Positions 1-11,649 of a stretch of DNA of 64,000 nt are shown here, one piece after another. Both the position numbers and the translations under genes were made by a program. The notes beneath the pieces are model-generated. The model worked only from the letters and a program-made list of their open reading frames with translations, did no database searches and was not told where the DNA came from. Each line of letters opens with the position of its first letter. Within the stretch, counting starts at the first letter, position 1. The stretch comes from Prostheceraeus crozeri (taxonomy: Eukaryota > Platyhelminthes > Polycladida > Euryleptidae), in assembly GCA_907163375.1 (NCBI GenBank), contig CAJQUW010007745.1, positions 62,001-126,000 of the forward strand. The letters are read 5' to 3'.

Positions 1-424
1 CGATTCCCAGCCGGCAAGCCATTTTTCATGGTGGTGCCAAGAGCAAGGCGCATTGAAATATCTTTTCGACCTCGTGAAAGCCGGAGGCATTGAATCATAT
101 TAGGTCACTCTCTTGATGTCAACTTTCTCCGTCAAAGAAAAGTACAGAGACAGCAGTGCATGCAAAGCTTGTAATAGTTGAGGGAATGAACCGTGATAAT
201 GAAAAAATGATTGTCTTTTCATTCGGTGATTTAGTAGAGAAGACAAGCCTTCCTAGCCTCGATCATACCTACGCACCAAAGGTCACATCAGAGACAAAAA
301 TGAAGTACTACTTTGTTTGAGAACATTACCTCTTACCCTCACGTCAATCGTGTGTGATGGCTTCTCTAAAGCGCATATTAAAATCGAAAGTGTACTCATA
401 TTTTTTGAAGAAAGATGGGGATTT

Positions 425-541
425 GCCTGCCTGGTAGAGACTGGAGAAAAACCGTGTGAAGCACACATTAACAAGCTGGGAGGAGACGAGTCGTATGCAT
501 CCAACTTAAAGCGGCATTTGATAAACTTTCATCGGAAATGA
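425..541 (+). pseudogene. C2H2 zinc-finger-like remnant
   Basis: A short open frame ending at a stop at 539-541 contains TGEKP, the classic linker between C2H2 zinc fingers, followed by a cysteine and then SNLKRHLINFH, which matches the helix and first histidine of a C2H2 finger. Only one cysteine is present where two are needed, so the zinc site is incomplete. No second finger or start codon is visible. It may be a decayed last exon or a chance match; the linker and helix appearing in the right order favour decay. The rest of 1-1235 shows no coding signal. Confidence 0.35.
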
Positions 542-1235
542 TTGATAATTGATGCAGCCATGATCACGAAAAATAGGTTCAGGTAGGCCTATAATGATCT
601 ATGATGAAGGTTGCCAGTTTTTTTTAAAAAACCAGGCTATATATGCTTGCTACCCGGAGTCGGAGTCCCATCAAATTGATAGGACTCCGCATTCCTGATT
701 AACACTTCACCTTATCACCACCCACTTTATTTGTCAATAATTAGAAAAAAATGTTATCTGAAAATTGCGCGCTCTCAAGTATATGTGCTATCTAAATGTT
801 TCATTAGGACAGAGATCTGTAGGATTTTCTATCTATGTCTTAAATTTATTTATATGAGATACGCTGAATATATTGGGAGAAATAAAGATTTGTATGGTGC
901 TTAGACCTAAAATTAATTTTCTTTCGAGTTACAGCAGATTTTCGTAATTATGACAGCCATTTTGAATTTAACTTATTGGCATGAAGCTAATCTTAAATGA
1001 AGGAAAATGGCCGACTTTACATCTGTTCGCAATACATTATTGGGCATTAAAATCATTCATTTTCGAGATATAGCCCATTTTTATAATCATGGCGGCCATT
1101 TTGAAAGATGACGTCATAATTTGGTAAATAGCTCATAGGTGATTTTGGTGACTGACATACTTGGGTAAATCCAATTTATTCCACAACATTTCTGTCTTTT
1201 CAACTTTGGGTCTCAGATTTCCGTGAAAATTTGCA

Positions 1236-2661
1236 TATACACTCATTGAAAAAATTTTTGAAACATTTACTTCTTTAACTTCTTTCTTTTTGACTGGAAT
1301 ATATGCATGCATGTATGATACCTTGATAATTTAGTCACAATCTCCACCAAGTCGCTTGCATAGAAAAACAACGCATGTAGTAGATTCAACTTTAATAGCG
1401 CGTGTGCCCCCCTCTCTAGCTCCAATACATTCAGTAATCTGAGATGGCATGGATTCACAAAGTTTCTGAATGAAGGATGTTTCAAGGAGAAGCCACTGCT
1501 CTGTCAGTCTTTCAGAGAGAATCTTCAGGGACACTGGTGGAAGTGAATAGCGGTCTCTCACTCACCGCCCAAGCTCGTCCCATACTTGTTCAATGGATGA
1601 CAAGTCAGCTGAGCGTGCAGGCCAGTCAAGGGTTTGAATGTTCAATCTCTTAACAGTGGCAATGACAGACGAGGAGCGATGTGGTCTTGCGTTGTCGTCT
1701 TGGAAGACGAGATCCTCCAGCCTGACCACGGGCAACAATAGGAAGCACAATTTCATTGAGATACCTCTCTCCAGTCAACGTGTCTTTGATGATGACTGCT
1801 GTCGTTCGTCCGCCATGCCAAATGCCACCCCACAGCATAACACTTCCACCACCACATCTGTCGTGTTCTTTAATACAGCATGTGGCAAAGCGTTCACATG
1901 GAAGACGATGCACTCTGACACGACCGTCATTGAAATCTAGAGTGAATCTCGATTCATCGGTCCACAAGACTTTCTGCCAGTGATGGTCATTCCATGAGCG
2001 ATGGGCATCACACCAAGCAACTCGTCTTCTGCGGTGCTCAAAACTCAATGGAATTAGGACAGCTGGTCGTCGCGATTGAATTCCAGCTTCTTGCAATCTT
2101 TGGTAAGCCGTTCGAACGCTACAGTCTATATTTGAGGCACTCTTCCAGAGTACGACTAGCTTTGGGACTGACACAAATCAATTCCTCTTTGCAGCTAAAA
2201 CTAGACGTGCGTCTGTCCTTCCTGCAGACTTTCTTGGTCGACCAGATCCCTTCTTCTTTTTAACATCTCTTTCTGCTTTCCATCGATACCACCACCTCCA
2301 AACAACGACTCTCGATAATTGCAGCTTTTCGGCAACACTCGCACAACTTCTGCCACAACGAATCATTCCAATAGCCATACCTCTAGTAAACTGATCCTGT
2401 GCCATTTTGTTTTACAAAAGCTGGATTTCAGTTCACGTATATTTTCAATTTGTAAAAGCAATTGTGACAGTTGTACAGTTGTATCGATATCAAAATTTGA
2501 AATTTGAAATTTGACAACCATAGATCTTTCACCATTCTCTAATGTGTTGAATGGTAATACATAGAAAGCGAGATATTGCATCATACCTGAGAAAAAAATG
2601 AAACAAACGTCAATTCAAGCCAATGGTGGTTTGTTTCATTAATTATGTCAATGAGTATATA
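1236..2661 (-). mobile_element. Tc1-like DNA transposon with imperfect TIRs
   Basis: The transposase remnant is enclosed by inverted ends: TATACACTCATTG at 1236-1248 and, on the other strand, TATATACTCATTG at 2649-2661, with looser similarity continuing for about 30 bp to GAAACA. The 1.43-kb length is normal for Tc1/mariner elements, which insert at TA. The element is non-functional because its only gene is broken. Confidence 0.82.
1267..2405 (-). pseudogene. Tc1 (DD34E) transposase, broken
   Basis: Reading from ATG at 2405: an N-terminal helix-turn-helix region (SVAEKLQLSRVVVWRWW), a basic GRPRK hook, then the DDE catalytic core with WTDESRF, FQDDNARPH and WPARSADL...IEQVWDELGR. There are 34 residues between the second D and the E, the Tc1 DD34E signature. 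Breaks: an in-frame TGA at 2178-2180, a frameshift near 1735 between the first two catalytic blocks, an in-frame TGA at 1562-1564 (an easy CGA to TGA change), and a further frame switch towards the C-terminus. In the family this enzyme cuts and pastes the element at TA sites; this copy cannot make it. Confidence 0.9.
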
Positions 2662-2762
2662 CTCATTTTTTACGCTGAACACGAAGATCTTGGCGGCGAC
2701 CACACCAAATAAAAGCTTTCCATAGAAATCTAGCACTTTTAAAATGCCATTTTCTTCTACAT

Positions 2763-3377
2763 CTCGGTCAGAGGACAATGATCTCGGTCAGATAGATGTC
2801 GAACAGGAAACTCTTCGGTTTCTGCATTTGGGTTGTTGATGAGACTGGGAACTTAGGATGAATGCTTGCATGCGTAAAGCGAAGTGACCAAAATGTAATG
2901 TATTGCATATAATGTCCTTTGACCGTGACCCGCCTTGTCCTCTGACCGAGATCTTCATATTTCAACGTTGTCCTCTGACCGAGATTTTTTAGGGTCTCGG
3001 TCAGAGGACATTCTCGTGGTTTTTGGAGATTTTGAGAGGGTTAATTAATATAAATGAAAAATTTCTTTTGCGTAGACGTTAAGAGCATGGATCCCTCCTA
3101 TGCTGTGAAATTTCATCGATTCCTGACAAAATTTCTGGTTTCAGCATCCATATGCAATTTTTTGGAATATTCAAATTCTCTGGTCGAAAAAACGAATAAA
3201 AATATTTTTAAATCAATACTGCTCACTTGCAACGTCACCAAACTGAATTTTCTTTACGGATTTATAAACTAGCACACCAGAGGATTTGTTTGGTGCAAAA
3301 CGTTTGATGGAAAAATCAATATTCTTCGAGAAAAGGTACCTCGGTCATAGGACAGAAAACGTCTCGGTCAGAAGACA
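2763..3377. repeat. Cluster of a 16-bp inverted motif
   Basis: The motif TCTCGGTCAGAGGACA, or close variants, occurs at 2763-2777, 2780-2793 (partial), 2995-3010 and 3362-3377 on the plus strand, with a variant at 3340-3353, and as its reverse complement at 2936-2951 and 2969-2984. The pair at 2969-3010 forms a perfect 16-bp-arm hairpin with a 10-nt loop. The outer pair 2763 and 2950 could be the ends of a 188-bp miniature element. No protein is encoded. Confidence 0.7.
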
Positions 3378-3379
3378 TT

Positions 3380-5355
3380 CTTTTCATTGGACAATGGAAA
3401 CCCAGTGAAAATTCAATGATTGATATTAATAACAATATTTAAAATTAGACTGTCTTAAAGAGCTGATCTTCTTCTTTCAGATGATATAAATATTAGTGGG
3501 TGTATTTCAATGTATCTAATCAAAAATCCGTGTTGAAGTGAGAATACTGTAACTTTGGACATGCTTTTTTGGTCTTTTTTCGGCAAAAAACGGCAACTTG
3601 TGAAGAAGGTCTTGGCTTTGTGACTTATTTAAAAACCATGTCATAATAGATGAGATCCTGACGGTTCGATTGAAAAAAAAACTATTGAAATCGGTTCAGA
3701 AATATGGATTTTGCAAATCAAAGACACATTTTCGTCAAATGTTGTGGATTAAATTGGATTTACCGACATGATGTCTGTGACATGCATGCTTAAGGGCTCG
3801 CATGTTTTTCGTTTGATGGCCGCTCCCGACAGGTGTGTTCAGTACAGGCTTAAATTAACATTCAAAGGTTAAGACCACGTATTCAAAAGCCATTGTTTTG
3901 ATTTGTTTTAAAAAATCTCTCCTTACAAAGTAAACTGTTTTGACACATAAACGTCATCGAGAAGTAAATCAGTATTTTCATGTTGAAGCAAAAGCCACCT
4001 CATAAATGTAGAAAACCATTTGAGTAATTTATAGCTGTATTGTATGTTACAGAAGTCAATTATTCGCTCAAATTAGCGACAAAGCCAAAACATCTTTGTT
4101 TTGCGACACATTTACCTGTACGTCAAAAAGCGGAAAAATCAACAATCAAACTTCTATGAAACATGATTTATTGCAAACATTAATCAAACATTCAATCATT
4201 GAATGAAGCCGGTGATCGGAAAGAGGATGACATTTTCGTGTGGCATTCCTTCAGATGTCCATGACTTCGCCGGAATATCATCTTCTGTTTATACGATGAT
4301 CGATTCATGTAGCAGAAACAATTAGTGCATCTGTTTGGTATATCAAAAATAAAATACAAATAGATCAAGGCATCGTTTCAGTGGGACGTTGACACTTGGA
4401 GTCATTTCCGATCCGCCATCGTGTTAAAATTGATGTAATTCAAACTTTATATAGAAATAGCAACGCCAAGGTTTTCATTAAGTGGCCCGATATATTTCGC
4501 CGGCTCTTCTCAAGGTGAACACCGGAGTGAGAGACATGGAAGTTGACAGCAGAATTGCAAGCATGAACGCAGTTAACAGACGGAGTATTTCGTGACATAG
4601 ATAGCCGACACATTCACGTGGCTAATAAAACGTCTTCTACTGAAAGGTAGGGAGTATTTACAAACAGAAAAATTAATAAAGGCAAATAAAAAGCAAAAAA
4701 TAAAAATAAGGGCATGTAATTCAAACTGCCAATTTATTATCATTGAAACTCAACGATGATCTTACATCACTTGAAAAGAATATTATCAAATACAAGCGAT
4801 CACTTGCAATATCATTCGCTGTATGTTGCTGTTTTTCTATCGCATTCATTTGAATTAAATTATGCAGTTGTTCGATTGTTATAAAACTCATCAAATGGAA
4901 ATAGATAGATGTTGAGACAACCCATGTACACTGAAGTATGAAGGCACTAAAGGGGTAGTATATCAACGCAATATTTTCTATCAAATCTAAATGTCCGAGT
5001 CAATCTTGAAATTGGAAGAATTCCGTCAATAATTATCTAACTGACCCACCCTTCAATGGATTCAAGTGATACTGAAAGCTATCCACACCGCGCGCCGTTT
5101 GGATTCTCTCTTCATATCTTCGTATGAATCAACTTAGAAATGTGCCTTGGTTTCAGCCACTTCTTGTGATTTTTGAAAGAGATTTCCCTCACAGTTGTGT
5201 GATCAAGACAGATTTTGTCAAATAATGAATCAAAGTAAAGCTATTCAAATCATTCCAGCCCCTGAGTTTCATTTAAAATTGAGAGGAAAATAATCTTAGA
5301 GGAGCCTCCAGCACTATCAATAATCTCGAAAGCCGTTGACAAGTAGTCCAACAGC
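3380..5355. other. Non-coding stretch, nothing recognised
   Basis: About 2 kb of AT-rich DNA with only short chance open frames. I see no conserved protein, RNA gene, tandem repeat or transposon end here. Confidence 0.5.
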
Positions 5356-5359
5356 CAGA

Positions 5360-5785
5360 ATGATAAACACTTTATGAATCCGCGCCGAGTTCTATCCGGT
5401 TCCTCCTCTTGAGAAAACAAGAAAATCCAATGGGAAGCAGATTGAAGATTTCGGTGAAAATGAGATTGCCTGTTCTCCCTGCTGATTAAATGCTGTGTCT
5501 AGAGCCACCATTTTTACCATGGAATGTATTTGATTCATAAACTCATGACCCTCTGTCCGGTTTTGCTAATTTTAGCCACATATAACCACATTCTCGCATG
5601 TAATCTCAAGCATATGAATAACAGATGCACTTGTGCATGACAGCTTCTTAATCATAGAAAATCATATTTCCACTGAAGATTTCAATCTCATTTTCCTTGG
5701 ATTTACATGCGTTTTTTTGTTCCTGTCTGAGAAGAAGAGGAACCGGGTAGAACTCGGCAGACGCGCTGATTTATGCAGACTCTGG
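5360..5785. repeat. Solo, degraded foldback core (palindromic)
   Basis: The left side reads CCGAGTTCTATCCGGTTCCTC and the right side carries the complement GAGGAACCGGGTAGAACTCGG; further matching blocks (ATCCAATGG, CATGGAATGT, ACCACATTCTC) are shared with the cores at 31313-31891 and 43337-43852. The 76-bp monomer that flanks the other two cores is missing here. It lies just downstream (on the minus strand) of the DSL gene and could fall in its 3' untranslated region. Confidence 0.65.
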
Positions 5786-5840
5786 TGACCAAACTGATTT
5801 TTCAAAGTTAAATGGGTTGCTCTCATGATTTCACAGAGTT

Positions 5841-7442
5841 CTATAAGAAGGCGAATTGAACGTCATCTTGATCATCGTTACGTGTGGAAGGTGGGTTCTC
5901 TTCGGCTTCTAACTGTTCCAGTCTTGGGAGTGGAACAGTTATGTTCGAATTGGCATCCTCAGTACGCACCGAACTTTGCATGAGTTTATCTTGCGACACT
6001 TGCCAGTCTTTCCTCTTCCTTCGTTTGGTGATCATCACAACTGCAATGATCAGCGCAAATAAACAGCCACCGCTGATGCCCAGCACGACGATGACAGCTG
6101 TATTGAGAACTTGCCGACCTCCATGAAGCAGCTGATCGTCTCCCAAATGAAATTTTTCATCAGTTTTAGTCGATGCAGATAACTTAGTCGTTATATTTAA
6201 CTTGGTAGTACTTTGAATTTCACATTTCTCTCCTCTAAAGCTATTTGCACAGCGGCATTCGATCTCAAAATCCGACTTCTCCATACAAGTGCCACCATTG
6301 AAGCATTTATGATTCTTACAGGAGACATAGCGCTTTTCACACTGTTGACCAGTGTAAGATGATGGACAGTTGCACACAAATTCGGCTTTGCCATTTTTCA
6401 TCCGAGTTGTACATTTTCCTGAATTTCGGCATGGACTTGACCGACACAAGTCCGGTACTCGACATTGAGGTATCTCATAACCAGGTGGACAATCACATTG
6501 CCAAAGATACTCATTTCTAATACCTTGTTTGCATTTCCCACCATTTAAACAGGGATTTGACAAGCATGGGATATATCTATGACATAACGACCCATTGAAA
6601 TGTGTAGAACATTTGCAGGAATATCTTTGGCGACCGTCGGTCCACAAGCATGTGCCTCCGTTCATACAAGGCGAAGAGTTGCAAGGATTTTCGAATTCAC
6701 AGTGGAGGCCTTTATAGCCTGGGGGACACTGGCAGAATTTCCCATTGAGATTAATCTGACATTTGCCTCCGTTCTGGCAAGGATTGGAGACATAACAAGG
6801 TTGCTGAGAGCAGGTTTGTCCATACCACCCATTCTTACACCGCAGTTCCCCAGAGTGAGAACAATACTGGTTCACAGAAGTTGGCCGACATTCTTTATCG
6901 CACTGATTACCATAGAAATGTTTCTCACATGTTACATTGACTTGAATGGAGAGAGCATCAATATCCAGGTTGTCATCGGACATAAGATCTCTATGACTCG
7001 CTTTATTCACCGATGGTGGAAAAGAGTCTTTGAACGTCGCAATTAGCTGATGTCCGAGAGAGTTTCTCATGTCAATATCCTGAACTATAATTTTAATGAA
7101 GAAATATCTCGACAGTTTTCTTTGTTTTAAAATGAAGGTCGGTGCGGATGATGGATCATCTGCAAAGTAGAAATGTGAGGTGTCGCGCATTCGGGTATGC
7201 TTCACCTGAAGCAATCCGCAGTTATATCCATGACTTCCAATACACATTGTCATTTGAGGATCACATGAAGATTGTTTCTCACCAAACAAGTGGTCACATA
7301 AGTCGCCATTCACAAGATTATCTTCGCTGTGACCATATTTCAAAATTTTGATCTCCACAATTGCCCCAGCATTACTGAGAGGGAAAAATCCTGTCAGGAA
7401 TAGCATGAGGACCAGTGAAAGATGAATCAGGTGATTCCGCAT
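5841..7442 (-). CDS. Delta-like Notch ligand (DSL/EGF membrane protein), intronless
   Basis: A single open frame of 533 residues. The first in-frame ATG is at 7442 and a stop lies upstream at 7548-7550, so the start is well supported. Order: signal peptide (about 1-25, MRNHLIHLSLVLMLFLTGFF), an MNNL-like N-terminal region (26-165) with C49, C60, C67 and C75, a DSL domain (about 170-211) with six cysteines at 172, 181, 185, 194, 202 and 211 and the FYGNQC and GWYGQTC motifs, five EGF repeats (216-248, 254-287, 293-327, 333-368, 375-407), a membrane helix (about 448-472), a KRRKRK stop-transfer and a tail of about 60 residues. DSL ligands sit at the cell surface and activate Notch on neighbouring cells. 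There is no Jagged-type cysteine-rich/VWC region, so it is Delta-like. Five EGF repeats is at the low end for Delta proteins. The absence of introns is unusual and could reflect retroposition. A shortened paralogue rather than the main Delta is possible. Confidence 0.9.
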   Translation of the reverse strand: MRNHLIHLSLVLMLFLTGFFPLSNAGAIVEIKILKYGHSEDNLVNGDLCDHLFGEKQSSCDPQMTMCIGSHGYNCGLLQVKHTRMRDTSHFYFADDPSSAPTFILKQRKLSRYFFIKIIVQDIDMRNSLGHQLIATFKDSFPPSVNKASHRDLMSDDNLDIDALSIQVNVTCEKHFYGNQCDKECRPTSVNQYCSHSGELRCKNGWYGQTCSQQPCYVSNPCQNGGKCQINLNGKFCQCPPGYKGLHCEFENPCNSSPCMNGGTCLWTDGRQRYSCKCSTHFNGSLCHRYIPCLSNPCLNGGKCKQGIRNEYLWQCDCPPGYEIPQCRVPDLCRSSPCRNSGKCTTRMKNGKAEFVCNCPSSYTGQQCEKRYVSCKNHKCFNGGTCMEKSDFEIECRCANSFRGEKCEIQSTTKLNITTKLSASTKTDEKFHLGDDQLLHGGRQVLNTAVIVVLGISGGCLFALIIAVVMITKRRKRKDWQVSQDKLMQSSVRTEDANSNITVPLPRLEQLEAEENPPSTRNDDQDDVQFAFL

Positions 7443-7559
7443 GATGTGATGAAGATGCCAAAGTCGAGGAGAGTTCAGATTCGAATGGTTATCTGCGGCA
7501 GGTTCATAAGGCAGCCGCGAATTTTGGTGATATAACGAAAATTGCAACTAATTATCTGT

Positions 7560-8388
7560 GTCGCTGTGTGTGTGTGCGCGCTCACCCGGATATATCGATA
7601 AAAGGTTATAAGATGAGATGCAGGCACATTAACACATTGCGGAATTCAGATGATTGGTTCAAAAGTTTCTCATTTTGATATCTATTATCTGCAGCATATT
7701 AATTGGTTGTGTAAACATCAACAACCACAACGAAATCATTCCACAAGGCAAATTCTGTAATGACAAATTGTCACGCTTAAGTAGTTCATCTTTCTTGTTT
7801 AGTTATATTAACAGATCAGGTCACGAGAATTGGTTCTGTAAACAGGATTTTGACCAACAAGACCTGTTAATCGAGAGATAATGATCATCATTTCACATGT
7901 GCAAGATCTGTGAAAACTTGTGTAATTTTCATCCTTGAGATTAGGTTATGACTATGACATTGAGTGATGCGCAGGCAGCTGTTCTTAATGGGAATGGAGT
8001 GGGATTGGGGTGAGAACCGGCAGTGCAAAGATATTGGAAGACGTAAAACTCGAGTAAATTTCAGAAACTAAAGATATCTATGGCAACTCCTGTCTTCAAG
8101 TTAGGGTTGCAAAGAAGGATTTTTTATCTATCATGTTTTAAATTGATTTCATGTGTTTTTTGTTTCTTTGTATAATTCATGATAATTGCGGCAATATTCA
8201 AGGCTAATCAAATTACCATCTTTCATAAAATACTTTGATCATAATATAAAATGATCCTAAAAGACTTCTTTAATTTGGGAAAGGCTTTAGTTACAATGCG
8301 CAATAATGACATTTCAAGTTTGATTATCACTGAAATTGGCATTTAGTAATTTATTTCGGAATGCCTGTAATTTCATTTTCAATTCATT
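7560..8388. other. Upstream region of the DSL gene, no gene seen
   Basis: A short (TG)n/CG tract at 7566-7580 lies just 5' of the DSL gene, and CTTATAACC (minus strand, about 7603-7611) could be a TATA element, but neither is firm. The rest is AT-rich DNA with no recognised feature up to the piggyBac end at 8393. Confidence 0.35.
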
Positions 8389-8392
8389 TTAA

Positions 8393-11008
8393 CACTAGAA
8401 CCGCCAAGAATTTTACATACCTTTAACCGCCAAATGCAGTCAAAATGACTGCAACATAAAAGATAATGAATAGAACCCTGTAATTACCTGACATCCTAAA
8501 ATTTCTACCGGTTATTATTGGCTCATCATTTATCATGGTAATTGGACATATTATTGCTATACTTACTTTCATAAACAAAGTGGTTTATATGAGTAAACAT
8601 ATATACTGTGTTATGCACTATATTTTCATTTATGCATTAAAACTAATTATTTAGAATTTGCTGCGAAAAAAATATCACTGTTTATTGGATAGTTGACTTT
8701 TTGCAAGTAAGTTATTTAATTTTGTCTAATAGCATTTATTTTACTTTTGGAATGATAAATTCATTTATTATTATTTATATTTCCTAAAGAATTGAAAATT
8801 ATAATAAAAGGCAGCAAAAAAACAAAGTTCTAATTTGTACTGTAATTGGTTTTTACAGTAACTGCAAAACTGTCATGGTTTCCAAAAATCATTTGGCACA
8901 GTTTATACATGTAACAATGATTGGATTTTGTTTGCAGAACATGGACTCACAGCACCATTTTTTGCATGTACTGCAAACATTCCCACCTTTGTTCTTATGT
9001 TTGCTTATTTGGCACTCCTTTTCGCTTTAGTGCTGTTCTAGCTGGAGATTCTGAAACGGATGCAGGCAAATTGACCTCAAAAGGTTTGAAAATTTGACAC
9101 ATTCTCTCTCCCAAGAAAAGAAGATAATCTCGCCTTGAGATTGATTTTTGGCAAGCAATTTTATATATAATCCATGAATTTAGGGCAACGATGTCCAACA
9201 AATTGTAAAATACGTGCATTGGCCATCTGCGTGAGCCCGCCTTCGTGGAATACATACGTGTCCATGCTATCGAACATGTCAACCGCCATGTTTCGTTTTG
9301 TTGTAAAAATTGACCGTTTCGGAAGATTTTTCGGTCCCGGCCGCCAAAAGTACAAGATTCATGCATCGACGATTAGAAACGCAGACTGATTTTTCTGATT
9401 TTGATTTATACACCGTCAAAGAACATTTCTTGTTAGAGTTCAAGAAGAATCTTGATTCGTAACGCATCATATCCTTTTCCATTTGAGGTAACTTTTCCGG
9501 TAATTCGCGGCGATTCTTCCTGATGGTACCAACCATGGTAATCTTTTGTTCTTCCAATGCAGAGGCAAGACTCAAGGACGTAAAGTAATTGTCACATGTG
9601 ATGTTATATCCCAATTTCTTGTACGGTTTCACCAATTCACAAACGACAGTATTCAGACAAAGTAACATTGCTTGGACGACTTTCCTTTTCCGCTTTCCCA
9701 AATACGGTAAGGCTGTTCAGACATATTTTTGTTTCGGTATCACACAGAACCCAGAACTTTATGCCGAATTTATCCGGTTTGTTCGGCATATATTGGGTAA
9801 ATGGGCATCTGCATTTCGATGGCAAGAGCTGTTCATCAATCGTGAGGAATTCTTTAGGGGTGTACATGTCCTGGCTATTGTCAATCATAACGTTTCCCAA
9901 ATATCACGTATCAAGCAGAACTTGTCGGATAAAACTCTACTTCGCCGAGAAGTTTTCTCATCAAATCTGAGAAATCTATAATCTCACGAAAGCGGTTGCG
10001 AGACATAGTATTCTGTACTATTGGAATACCCCATTTATCACTCCATAATGCTTCAAGATCAAACTTTGAGGCTGACGTCGCACCACGAATATACATAATT
10101 CCAATTACAGCGAGCAGCTCTTCTTTGGAGAAGGACCATTCCGAATCAGGTTTTTGTCGATTGGCTTCAGTTATTGTACATGCATGAATGTGATTCACAA
10201 TATAGTTATCGAATAGAAGATGAAAGGCGGAAAATACATCGTCTGAGGAGATAGATCGTTTGCAGCGATAAGAAAGTCCGGGTTTAGCTGTGAAGATATT
10301 CTTCGAAGAGATCGGTCCTCGTCGCTTCACGATTTGTTTCTTGCCACAAAGTACTTTTATCTTTACCAGATATGGTGGTAATTCGGTTTCTTGTCGGTCT
10401 CCGTTATTGTGCCCAGTCGGTCTGATTATTGATTCGTCGTCAATCTCAACATCTTCATTGTCACTAATGGATGAATTTTCACTCTCGATTATAAATTCGT
10501 CCATGGTCACCTCTTCGTCATCCGATACTTCTCCATTCAATTGCGTTATCATCTGTAAAGCAGTTTGCGCAGATATTCGTCGACGTCGTGCTGCCATCGT
10601 AAGGACTTCTACTGTCCTTTTCTGATAGTCAACTTTCTTCTAAAGTGAGCGTATGATGAGAAACTAAACACTTGATCGATATGGTATATCCATGACTTGA
10701 TCCTGTTCATGTTGATGAATGATGACTCACTGTTTTGTTAGCGTTAAAAATGAGATATCTAAGCTTGAAAGTTGAAGACTAATACTTTACTGATTTGCAG
10801 TCAAAATGACTGCAATTGGCGCTTAAAGATATATTGTCGTGTATTTTCAACCATAGATATATTTACTCATGAATTCTAACTTAATTTCATTCCTTGGATA
10901 TGTGCAATAAATGTCATAGCTTCTGATTATCACAACTAATTCAGTTAAGGCTCTGGCTGTATTCAAAAATTGATTGCAGTCAATTTGACTGCAATGGCGG
11001 TTCTAGTG
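8393..11008 (-). mobile_element. Complete-length piggyBac transposon, TTAA duplication
   Basis: The element begins CACTAGAACCGCC at 8393 and ends with its exact complement GGCGGTTCTAGTG at 11008. It is flanked on both sides by TTAA (8389-8392 and 11009-11012), the piggyBac target site. Subterminal palindromes TGCAGTCAAAATGACTGCA lie at 8435-8453 and 10796-10814, with a variant (TGCAGTCAATTTGACTGCA) at 10975-10993; they are probably transposase-binding repeats. The 2.6-kb length is usual for an autonomous element, but the enzyme gene is broken. Confidence 0.93.
8886..10597 (-). pseudogene. piggyBac transposase, several frameshifts
   Basis: Starts at ATG 10597 (MAARRRRISAQ), followed by an acidic N-terminus and the DDE_Tnp_1_7 fold. 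The family's three catalytic aspartates are recognisable in TIDEQLLPSKC, ITCDNYFTS and AVDMFDSMD. Typical blocks KPDKFGIKFW and GTIRKNRRELP are present. After the frame ending at 8995 a one-base shift restores a C-terminal cysteine-rich zinc domain (NVCSTCKKWCCE, then CINC). At least four frame changes separate the blocks (9911-10597, 9637-9900, 9279-9701, 9161-9355, 8995-9366), so no active transposase is made. In the family the enzyme excises the element cleanly from TTAA sites. Confidence 0.92.
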
Positions 11009-11012
11009 TTAA

Positions 11013-11640
11013 TAGGTATGAATTGAAAAAGAAATGACAGGACCATTCACCGTGAAAGGAATAGATACCTGCAAAAAAAGCTTATTAATAGAAAATAAAG
11101 TGAAAAGAAATATAGGATGCATTATTACAGATAATATATGTAATAATATAATAATATCTAATATAAATATGCCGGCATGCCGGAAAAGAAAACAAAGGTT
11201 GAAAAAAGACAGCCATAATGGTTGAATATAAATCACAATAAAGACAGTTCTTGATGATCAAGGGTATTCTACTCACTAAAGATCACTGAAAAACACTCAA
11301 CACCATTGGAACCATTGGAATCAAATAGGAGGTATTCATACAAGAAGTCTTCTTGAAGCCTGTTGTTACACGCAATCTTCATGAGTTTAGTAACCTTGCT
11401 ATAGTGATGCTGTTGATAACCAGCCATAGCAGCGCAATTCCACATAAATTGCACGGCAGATTCAATTATCATTGCCTGCAGTATATAGAGCAAGGTGTAC
11501 TTTTTTGAAGCATCAGGCTCATTACTTTCACAATTCTTGCCGGACCGAAGACTTCTAGGCCACTCTGTATACTGAGTCCGTTCATGATGCATCCCACGTC
11601 AGTACCACGTGCATGTTCAGTAAATACTGCATTGCTACAG
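11013..11640. other. Non-coding stretch with one unidentified open frame
   Basis: A 107-codon minus-strand frame at 11269-11592 has no motif I recognise and no splice-site support. The rest is AT-rich and featureless. Confidence 0.3.
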
Positions 11641-11649
11641 AACTTTGTT

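Noticed and set aside
7654..7881. Small secreted protein upstream of the DSL gene
   Set aside because: Hydrophobic start, but the frame begins with TTG and has no ATG, no homology and no splice evidence.
11269..11592. 107-residue minus-strand frame
   Set aside because: No domain recognised and no acceptor or donor at sensible positions; may be chance.
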